Part shown: positions 6,466-11,652 of the stretch, in pieces
Layout of the letters: every line of letters begins with the position of its first letter
Position numbering within the stretch: the stretch's first letter is position 1
DNA from: Chloroflexota bacterium
GTDB lineage: Bacteria; Chloroflexota; UBA6077
DNA: 11,652 nt
Direction of reading: 5' to 3'
Assembly (NCBI GenBank): GCA_021788565.1
Contig: JAJYKO010000086.1
Location: forward strand, 1 to 11,652
Made by a program: the position numbers and the translations under genes
Notes under the pieces: model-generated
The model's input: the letters and a program-made list of their open reading frames with translations, nothing else
Told to the model about the DNA's origin: nothing
Databases searched by the model: none

Positions 6466-8152
6466 TCTTGTTGCCCTGGATGGCACCAGTTTCGAGCTGG
6501 CGGAACAGGAGACCCTGGTAGGCCGGGGCGGGCGTGAAGTGAACGACCCTCCCAAGGTGGACGTCGGCGTTCTGGAGGGCGGTACGACCGTCTCTCGCCA
6601 GCACGCCCGAATCTTTCGACGGGGCGACCAGTGGTTTCTGCGCAGCGAGTTGACCGCCCGCAATCCCACCGTCCTGGCAGGCACCCGCGTCCCGGGTGGC
6701 GAGGAACGCCTGCTCGCCGATGGAGCGCGAATACAGGTCGGCGACGTGGCGCTGACCTTCAAAGCCCCGCGTCCGGCAGCAGTCGACGCCTTCGACGCCA
6801 CTATGGTGGAGGACGCCCCGCCGGCTCCGGTGGCGAAGGTAGCGCCGCCCCTGACCGCACCTCCGCAGGTGCCAGTCCAGGAGAAGCCGGCCCAAACGTC
6901 TGCCCCCGCGGCGCCGGCCGGGACCGCGGCCGGGGTCCAGATGACACCGTCCGCCGCACCCACTGCCCCGTGGGCCGCGAGATTGCCCGCCGGGGCGGCC
7001 TCGGTCGCGACCCTTGGCATCACCGAATTCAAGCGAGTCAACCCTTTCCGCGGACTCATGGTGGACGAAACCACCTGGGCCGACGCTCACGATTACCATC
7101 GCAGCCAGCTGCGATTGCACCTACTGAACGGCCACGGCTGGGGAGTCGTCGAGGGCCTGGAGGTGGTGGCGGACCAGTCCGCGCCTAACAGGCTCGCCGT
7201 TCGCCCTGGCGTCGCGATAGACAGCGATGGCCGCGCCCTCGTCCTGGCCAGGGAGTTGCGCCTCTCTGTCACCGCGGAGGCGGGTGCGACCCTGTACATC
7301 TCGTTACGCATGCGAGAGGAGTTGGCCGATCCGCAGCGCTTCTGGAACGACCTGGACGAATACACTCGAGTCGTCGAGCGGTGCGAAGTCATAGCACAGC
7401 GCATTCAAGCGGGACCGCCTGCCATGGAGTTGGCCCGAGTCGTGACCGCTGGGAGCGTCCGCGACGCCGTCGATCCGCTCAACCCTCAAGCCGGTGAGAT
7501 CGACCTGCGCTTTCGCGAGCGGGTGGCGGTGCGCCCCCGCGCTGAGATCGGCGTAGCGCAACTCGTGACAGAGGGTAGTGAGGGGGACCAGGTTACCGTC
7601 ACCCATCGCTTGGGACTACGCTACCTGCTCCGGGAAATCGGCCTGACCACCGTCTACAGGCCGCGCTGGGCGGGCATCTGCCAGCCCGGGGAGGCCATCC
7701 CAGCGGTATCGTTGCTCTACATCACCGGCCCCGGCGGATTTACGATCGACGATCCCGCCACCCTGACACAGTTGAGGGAGTTCCTCGACGGAGGTGGCGT
7801 GCTTATGGCGGACGTATGTCAAACGGGTAAAGCAGCTGAGTTCGCCGCCGCTGCCGAGCGGCTGGCCAGGGCGCTCGGCCGTCAGCCGCAGCCGGTAGGC
7901 CGCTGGCATCCCGTGCTGACGGCGAGGCACCTGTTCAACGAGCCTCCTCTGGCAGGAAAGGTAATGACCCTTACCGAAGGCGGGGGATTCGTGCTCAGTA
8001 CGGTCGATTACGGCTGCGCCTGGCAGGGCGGCCGGGAGGGCCAATCGCTGGGAAGGGAGGCAATCAGGGCCTCTCTGGAACTGGGTGTCAACGTGGCCGT
8101 CTACGCGCGTCGGCGTCAGCAGCCGCTGGAAGCGATCGACCTGGAAGCCTGA
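6458..8152 (+). CDS. FHA domain, Pro/Ala linker, fibre/hub-like domain and DUF4159-like domain fusion
   Basis: This 564-residue protein (from ATG 6458) is an accessory CIS component of unknown exact role. Residues 1-102 form an FHA domain with Gly22-Arg23, SRQH at 46-49 and the NPT loop, the usual phosphothreonine-contacting positions. Residues about 103-188 are a Pro/Ala-rich disordered linker containing DATMVEDAPP around Thr115. Residues about 190-375 resemble a module often found with phage-tail-like baseplates (NPFRGL, HDYHRSQLRLHLLNGHGWGV, then AVRPGVAIDSDGRALVL). Residues about 384-555 resemble DUF4159 (YITGPGGFTIDDPATLTQLR, FLDGGGVLMADVC). There is no signal peptide or membrane segment, so it should be cytoplasmic or particle-bound. 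It overlaps the gpI gene and sits where afp13-type fibre genes lie, suggesting attachment to the baseplate. The FHA call is firm; the two C-terminal domain calls rest on motif memory. Confidence 0.82.
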   Translation: MASLVALDGTSFELAEQETLVGRGGREVNDPPKVDVGVLEGGTTVSRQHARIFRRGDQWFLRSELTARNPTVLAGTRVPGGEERLLADGARIQVGDVALTFKAPRPAAVDAFDATMVEDAPPAPVAKVAPPLTAPPQVPVQEKPAQTSAPAAPAGTAAGVQMTPSAAPTAPWAARLPAGAASVATLGITEFKRVNPFRGLMVDETTWADAHDYHRSQLRLHLLNGHGWGVVEGLEVVADQSAPNRLAVRPGVAIDSDGRALVLARELRLSVTAEAGATLYISLRMREELADPQRFWNDLDEYTRVVERCEVIAQRIQAGPPAMELARVVTAGSVRDAVDPLNPQAGEIDLRFRERVAVRPRAEIGVAQLVTEGSEGDQVTVTHRLGLRYLLREIGLTTVYRPRWAGICQPGEAIPAVSLLYITGPGGFTIDDPATLTQLREFLDGGGVLMADVCQTGKAAEFAAAAERLARALGRQPQPVGRWHPVLTARHLFNEPPLAGKVMTLTEGGGFVLSTVDYGCAWQGGREGQSLGREAIRASLELGVNVAVYARRRQQPLEAIDLEA

Positions 8153-8170
8153 CGGCGAGGAGGATTAGGG

Positions 8171-10735
8171 ATGGCGGAGTTGGTTGTTGGCGACAAGCCG
8201 TTAGCCCTGCGCAGCGAGGGCACAGTCGTAGGACGGCACAGCGACGACGGTAGCTTCCGGCCTGATATCGACCTGGCGAGTCTCGAAGGCGGCAGAACCG
8301 TCTCCCGGCAGCACGCGCGAATCTTCGAGCGCGACGGCCAGTGGATCCTGCGGGTCGAGCCGACCACGAAGAACCCGACCATGGTGGCAGGACAGTCTCT
8401 AGCGGCCGGTCAGGAAGCAAAGCTGGGTGATGGCGACCGGATCACCCTGGGCAAGGTCGCGGCCGTCTTCCGCGTCGGTGAGCCACCCAAGCCGGTGATA
8501 CCGGAGTTGATCGAGCCGACGGCTGAACTGCGGTGCGAGGACACGGCCGTCCCGCTCGCCGCCAATAATGGGCAGCAGCTGTCGCTCGGCCGGCATTCGG
8601 AAGACAGAAGCCACATGCCCGACGTGGACCTGGCGGACCTTCCCTACGGGCGCACGGTGTCACGTCGGCACGGCTTCCTCTCCTTCCGCGAAGGGCGCTG
8701 GTATCTGCGCGTCGAGGCCGACGCCACCAATCCCACCATCGTCAATGGCGCGACGCTGGCCAAGGCCCAGGAAGTGGAGCTCAACGAAGGCGATCGGCTG
8801 CAGCTAGGACGGGTGGTCGTAACCTTCCATCAGCGTAGGCAGATCGCCAGCGTAGGGGAAGAGCAAATCGAACTGGTCCTGGCTCCCATGCAGCTACGCG
8901 TCGAGGCCGGCAGCGAAGTGGAGATGAACGTAACCGTCGTGAACCACACGGGCCACGTCGACTGGTTCCGAGTCGAGCTGGTCGGTCTGCGCGAACAGTG
9001 GTACCGGATCGTGGCCCCGGACCAATCGACCGGTCCAGTGGCGCAGGTGCACCTCTTCCACACACCCGTGCACGCCACTCCTGCCGCCGATGCCGTGGCT
9101 CAGCTTCGGTTGATTGTGGCCCCTCCCAGGGACAGCCAGTCGAGGGCCGGAATACACAACTTCGCCATCACGGCAACCAGCCAGGGCGAGCCGCCTGCTC
9201 GCCGCGTGGCGACGAGCCAGCTATCCATCGATCCCTTCCAGGAGATGAAGGCGACGATGGAACCGGAGGAGATATCCAGGCCGCAGGGCGAGTTCACTCT
9301 GAGCCTCTACAACGCCGGCAACGACCTGGCCGCCGTGGCAGTGCAGATCGAGGCAGACGAACTGGAATGCCAGGCCGATCGTCAGCAGCTGGAGCTGGCC
9401 AACGGCGGCCGAGACGCGATCCGCATCAAGACCAGGGTCAAGAGACGTCACTGGTTCGGATCGAACCGCACCCACAGCATGGTCGTCACAGTCAAATCAG
9501 GGGACCAGGACCAGATCGAGCGCGCCCTGGTGTCCTTTCCACCGCGAGTGCCCATCTGGCTGCAGTCTCTGTTCAGACGTGTCCAACCGTTCGCGATTCC
9601 TGCTGTCAGCCTGATGCTCGTGCTGGCGGTCGTCTTCTTCGTCGCCCGTCCGGCGGAAATCCTCGAGTTCAAAGCGGACCCGGCCACCGTCGTGGCAGGG
9701 CAGCCGGTCACGTTGTCGTGGAGCGTCATTCGCAGCTCCGGCATCTCCATCGACCCCGCCACCGGTTCGGAGAAGCTTGGTCTTCCCGGCGGAGAACTGA
9801 AGGTAGTACCGGCCGCGAGTGGAAAGTACACGCTCACTGCCCGCAACAGGGTCGGCATTCAGACCAGCCGCAGCGTCAATGTCGAGGTCAAGCCTAAGCC
9901 GGAGCTGGCGAAGATCGTCGCCTTCACGGCCTCGCCAGAGCATGTCAAGAAGGAGGGTGACCCCGTCACCATTCACTGGGACGTCAGCGGGGCAACCGCC
10001 GTATCGATCCAGCCTGGGGACAATATGAAGAACCTCAAGCCATCCGGCGACGTGACGGTGAACCCAACGCAGAACAACGCGGTGTTTAAGCTGGTAGCTA
10101 CCAACGATGCCGGCAACCAGGAGGCGTCTAAGACGATCGTGATAGATGCGCCGCAGATCACCTCCTTCTCGGCCAACCCCCAGACGACCACGCCCGGGGG
10201 TGAGGTCAGTTTGAATTGGCAGGTGCAGGGGGCGTCGAAACTGGTACTCCGGGCAAGCACGGGGGAAATCGCCGACGGTAAACAGGAGGTGGAAATGCCT
10301 CTCAGCGCCCTCAGCCAGACAGTCAAGCCTCAGACCGAGACCGAGTACACGCTGGTGGCAACGAACGCCGGCGGCTCCGACACCAAGGCGTTGAAGGTAG
10401 GTGTTGGCCAGGCTCCTGTGAAGATCGATTTCTTCACCGTAGCGCCGGTCCCGATTGCACCCGGCGATCAGGCAACCCTCAGCTTCAGCGTGCAGAATGC
10501 GAAGAAGGTAGTCGTGCAGACCAGTGACGGTCAGGTCGTGCGAAGCATAGCGGTGACCGACAAGACCTATCTCGGCAGCGTCAAGGTATCGCCGGGCGCG
10601 ACAACCACCTACGCGCTCGTCGTGAGCAACGATGCCGGGCAGACAGCCCAGCCGGCCACAGTGGAGGTTAAGGCGCCCACGCCGGTGCCGCCACCGGCAG
10701 CCCCGGCTCCGGCCCCGGCCCCGCCGAAGCCGTGA
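8171..10735 (+). CDS. Membrane protein with two FHA domains, one transmembrane helix and four Ig-like domains
   Basis: This 854-residue protein combines phosphopeptide recognition with a membrane anchor. FHA1 (residues 1-102) has Gly21-Arg22 and SRQH at 45-48; FHA2 (about 118-221) has Gly140-Arg141 and SRRH at 164-167 plus a NPTIVNG loop. Residues about 233-355 are a beta-sandwich akin to the N-terminal module of the gpI-like protein, and about 358-460 another beta-rich domain. A single hydrophobic helix (FAIPAVSLMLVLAVVFFVA, about 474-492) follows an Arg-Arg pair, so the positive-inside rule puts the FHA half in the cytoplasm. Four Ig-like repeats follow (about 497-577, 579-660, 661-750, 751-836), each with an F.A.P/LSW-type strand pattern and a YTL.A.N..G motif. 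A Pro/Ala tail ends the protein. AGGAGGA at 8158-8164 precedes ATG 8171. It could dock or sense the CIS at the membrane; that function is inference. Confidence 0.85.
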   Translation: MAELVVGDKPLALRSEGTVVGRHSDDGSFRPDIDLASLEGGRTVSRQHARIFERDGQWILRVEPTTKNPTMVAGQSLAAGQEAKLGDGDRITLGKVAAVFRVGEPPKPVIPELIEPTAELRCEDTAVPLAANNGQQLSLGRHSEDRSHMPDVDLADLPYGRTVSRRHGFLSFREGRWYLRVEADATNPTIVNGATLAKAQEVELNEGDRLQLGRVVVTFHQRRQIASVGEEQIELVLAPMQLRVEAGSEVEMNVTVVNHTGHVDWFRVELVGLREQWYRIVAPDQSTGPVAQVHLFHTPVHATPAADAVAQLRLIVAPPRDSQSRAGIHNFAITATSQGEPPARRVATSQLSIDPFQEMKATMEPEEISRPQGEFTLSLYNAGNDLAAVAVQIEADELECQADRQQLELANGGRDAIRIKTRVKRRHWFGSNRTHSMVVTVKSGDQDQIERALVSFPPRVPIWLQSLFRRVQPFAIPAVSLMLVLAVVFFVARPAEILEFKADPATVVAGQPVTLSWSVIRSSGISIDPATGSEKLGLPGGELKVVPAASGKYTLTARNRVGIQTSRSVNVEVKPKPELAKIVAFTASPEHVKKEGDPVTIHWDVSGATAVSIQPGDNMKNLKPSGDVTVNPTQNNAVFKLVATNDAGNQEASKTIVIDAPQITSFSANPQTTTPGGEVSLNWQVQGASKLVLRASTGEIADGKQEVEMPLSALSQTVKPQTETEYTLVATNAGGSDTKALKVGVGQAPVKIDFFTVAPVPIAPGDQATLSFSVQNAKKVVVQTSDGQVVRSIAVTDKTYLGSVKVSPGATTTYALVVSNDAGQTAQPATVEVKAPTPVPPPAAPAPAPAPPKP

Positions 10736-10737
10736 GT

Positions 10738-10762
10738 AGCGAAGGCCGATCAGACCCTCGCT
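10738..10762 (+). terminator. Weak hairpin just after the operon's last stop
   Basis: Two bases after the TGA of the FHA-TM gene, AGCGAAGG can pair with CCCTCGCT across a 9-nt loop with one internal mismatch. No T-run follows, so it is not a canonical intrinsic terminator. It may only be a 3'-end stabilising structure. I list it because no better terminator lies close to the stop. Confidence 0.25.
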
Positions 10763-10829
10763 GACGCCCTGGAATCGACGCTTCAGCGGCCCTAATGACT
10801 TGAACGGGTAGTCGACCGGATCCTTCCAC

Positions 10830-11014
10830 GTAGGAGCCGCCTCCCGGCGGCGATGGCCCCAGTGTCCAACGAGGACGCTCGCCGGCAGGAGCCGCCCGGA
10901 GGACGCTCGCCGGCAGGAGCCGCCCGGAGGACGCTCGCCGGCAGGAGCCGCCCGGAGGACGCTCGCCGGCAGGAGCCGCCCGGAGGACGCTCGCCGGCAG
11001 GAGCCGGCTCCTAC
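10830..11014. repeat. Imperfect 23-bp inverted repeat bounding a tandem array
   Basis: The left arm (10830-10852) starts GTAGGAGCCG and the right arm (10992-11014) ends CGGCTCCTAC. By hand alignment they are reverse complements at 20 of 23 positions, with the outer 10 bp perfect. The right half also contains a 14-bp perfect palindrome, AGGAGCCGGCTCCT (10999-11012). No transposase or open reading frame lies between the arms. This looks like a small dispersed palindromic (REP- or MITE-like) element whose interior was expanded by tandem duplication. It could fold into a long stem in the operon's 3' transcript. A T-run (TAATTTTT, ending at 11024) follows the palindrome after a few bases, so a weak terminator function is possible. 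Confidence 0.7.
10871..11006. repeat. 28-bp tandem direct repeat, about 4.9 copies
   Basis: Four identical 28-bp units run at 10871-10898, 10899-10926, 10927-10954 and 10955-10982, and a fifth copy is truncated at 24 bp (10983-11006). Each unit starts GAGGACGCTCGCCGGCAG and ends GAGCCGCCCG. There are no spacers, so it is not a CRISPR array. The period is not a multiple of three and any open frame through it is a by-product. The segment CGCCGGCAGGAGCCG of each unit also forms the inner part of the right inverted-repeat arm, which indicates that the array arose by slippage or unequal exchange from that arm. Perfect identity between units suggests recent expansion or homogenisation. Confidence 0.93.
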
Positions 11015-11029
11015 CCTAATTTTTCAGTA

Positions 11030-11055
11030 GCCGCCGGTCGCCGCTGACCGGCGGC
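11030..11055. repeat. GC-rich perfect hairpin in the convergent intergenic region
   Basis: GCCGCCGGTC (11030-11039) pairs perfectly with GACCGGCGGC (11046-11055) across a 6-nt loop. On the plus strand the T-run comes before, not after, this stem, and on the minus strand an A-run follows it. It therefore does not fit an intrinsic terminator in either direction. It could still mark a transcript end or be another dispersed palindrome remnant. Confidence 0.5.
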
Positions 11056-11110
11056 GGCCCCCCACCGGAACCCACGTAAACCACGACCTTGGGCTGATCG
11101 TCCGGCGGGC

Positions 11111-11230
11111 GTGACACCTGAGAGTCTGCCATCCTGAGCCGGAGCGTACCGGAGGCGAAGGATCTCTCGGTTCCTCCGCAATGCCGGAGAGATCCTTCGG
11201 CGCTACGCGCCTCAGGATGACAGCTGTCAC
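11111..11230. repeat. About 120-bp imperfect palindromic element (MITE/REP-like)
   Basis: Outer ends GTGACA (11111-11116) and TGTCAC (11225-11230) are inverted. Inside them, ATCCTGAG (11131-11138) pairs with CTCAGGAT (11212-11219), and GAAGGATCTCTC (11157-11168) pairs with GAGAGATCCTTC (11187-11198). The unpaired centre is about 18 nt. A motif of this kind (ATCCTGAG...GCGAAGGATC) is, from memory, a common dispersed intergenic repeat in several GC-rich bacterial groups. It carries no coding frame and lies 14 nt beyond the phosphatase stop, between convergent genes, so it may also act as a bidirectional transcript-end structure. Confidence 0.7.
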
Positions 11231-11243
11231 TTGTGACGGCGCG

Positions 11244-11652
11244 TTAAAAGGGCCGAAGCACCACGTAAGCCGCGATCGCCACCACGAGGAGGGCGAGGCC
11301 AAGTAGGCCCCAGCCCAGGCGTCTGCCGCTCGTTGGGGTGACCGCATCCACGGTCAAACGCATAACCGCCACCGTCACGTTATCGGGCGCCCCCCGAGAG
11401 TTGGCCGCATCGATCAGCCGCTGAACCGCCTCCTGGGGTGGCAACTCACGCGCGTAGCGACCTATCTCGTCGTCCTCTACGACGCTCGTGAGGCCGTCGG
11501 AGCACAAAACTATCGCGTCGCCTGCCGCCGCACAAAACCGGTAGATTTCCACCTCGACTGAAGCGCGCTGGCCGATAGCGCGGGTTATGACGTTTCGCCG
11601 GGGGTGCTGACGAGCCTGCTCGGGCGTGAGGGCGCCGGCTCGCACCTGCTCG
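11244..11652 (-). CDS. PP2C-type serine/threonine protein phosphatase, C-terminal part, membrane-anchored (cut by window edge)
   Basis: This is the 3' portion of a gene entering from the right edge. The visible protein has the PP2C/Stp1 C-terminal motifs: LTPEQARQHPRRNVITRAIG, the metal-site block AIVLCSDGLT and the final metal-binding DN in GAPDNVTVAVMRL. These enzymes remove phosphate from Ser/Thr residues and usually counter Hanks-type kinases. A single C-terminal hydrophobic helix (WGLLGLALLVVAIAAYVVL) ending RPF* would anchor it in the membrane with the catalytic domain inside. A GTG at 11645 opens a frame but is not the start: the codons before it still read E-Q in frame, continuing the family pattern, so the true start lies outside. 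Stop TAA is at 11244-11246. It is convergent with the CIS operon, so a link to it is possible but unproven. Confidence 0.88.
   Translation of the reverse strand, partial: EQVRAGALTPEQARQHPRRNVITRAIGQRASVEVEIYRFCAAAGDAIVLCSDGLTSVVEDDEIGRYARELPPQEAVQRLIDAANSRGAPDNVTVAVMRLTVDAVTPTSGRRLGWGLLGLALLVVAIAAYVVLRPF

Larger units (their letters stand above)
10736..11243. other. Intergenic region without a credible gene
   Basis: About 500 bases separate the end of the CIS operon from the convergent phosphatase gene. The content is repeats and hairpins: the inverted-repeat-bounded tandem array, the GC-rich stem and the long palindromic element listed separately. Short open frames here (for example 10853-11047 plus and 11024-11347 minus) follow the repeat or cross the phosphatase and show no family resemblance. 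I see no tRNA, promoter or attachment site that I can support. Confidence 0.75.

Noticed and set aside
5482..7074. 530-residue minus-strand open frame opposite the gpI and FHA genes
   Set aside because: Antisense shadow of confirmed genes with low-complexity composition and no recognisable domain.
10871..11006. Possible CRISPR array
   Set aside because: The 28-bp units are directly adjacent with no variable spacers, and no cas gene is visible.
10853..11047. 64-residue plus-strand open frame rich in Arg, Pro and Gly
   Set aside because: It consists mostly of the 28-bp tandem repeat read in shifting frames, has no ribosome binding site, and resembles no protein family.
11030..11055. Intrinsic terminator of the CIS operon
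   Set aside because: The stem is strong but the T-run precedes it on the plus strand, and on the minus strand it is followed by A residues, so the geometry is wrong for both directions.
11244..11645. Complete small protein starting with GTG at 11645
   Set aside because: Codons upstream of the GTG stay open and continue the PP2C pattern, and the N-terminal catalytic motifs are missing, so this is a gene cut by the window edge.

Overview
The window is the distal part of a contractile injection system locus (extracellular CIS / phage-tail-like, Afp/PVC type). Eight tightly spaced plus-strand genes (57-10735) form one apparent operon. After a repeat-rich intergenic region comes the 3' part of a convergent PP2C-type protein phosphatase gene that runs off the right edge. 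The DNA looks GC-rich throughout, strong Shine-Dalgarno sites precede nearly every start, and I see no frameshift or disrupted gene. The host is a GC-rich bacterium. The combination of FHA proteins, Ig-like repeats on a membrane anchor and dispersed palindromic repeats makes me lean towards Chloroflexota, but this is a weak inference from style, not from a marker gene.

Layout. 57-6465 is the baseplate and spike module: tube-associated LysM protein (Afp7-like), VgrG/gp27-gp5-like spike (Afp8-like), PAAR tip (Afp10-like), gp25 wedge (Afp9-like), gpJ-like wedge (Afp11-like) and gpI-like wedge (Afp12-like). Sheath, inner tube, tape measure, AAA+ ATPase and cap genes are not in the window and would be expected upstream or elsewhere. 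6458-10735 holds two accessory genes where Afp/PVC loci usually carry a tail fibre: an FHA-linker-fibre/hub-like-DUF4159 fusion, and a protein with two FHA domains, one transmembrane helix and four Ig-like domains. 10736-11243 has no credible gene. It holds a 28-bp tandem repeat inside a 23-bp imperfect inverted repeat, a GC-rich hairpin and a second, ~120-bp palindromic element. 11244-11652 (minus) is the C-terminal part of a PP2C phosphatase with a C-terminal membrane anchor.

How the parts may fit. The first six genes build the baseplate and puncturing tip of a contractile particle. The next two carry three phosphothreonine-binding (FHA) domains with conserved binding motifs, and one of them is predicted to span the membrane with the FHA domains inside and the Ig-like domains outside. 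A protein phosphatase lies just beyond. This resembles in parts list, though not in proven function, the kinase-phosphatase-FHA control of some type VI secretion systems. The most interesting hypothesis here is a CIS whose baseplate is docked to the membrane, or triggered, through phospho-dependent FHA contacts. A beta-sandwich module shared by the gpI-like baseplate protein and the FHA membrane protein gives a second hint that the accessory proteins evolved with the baseplate.
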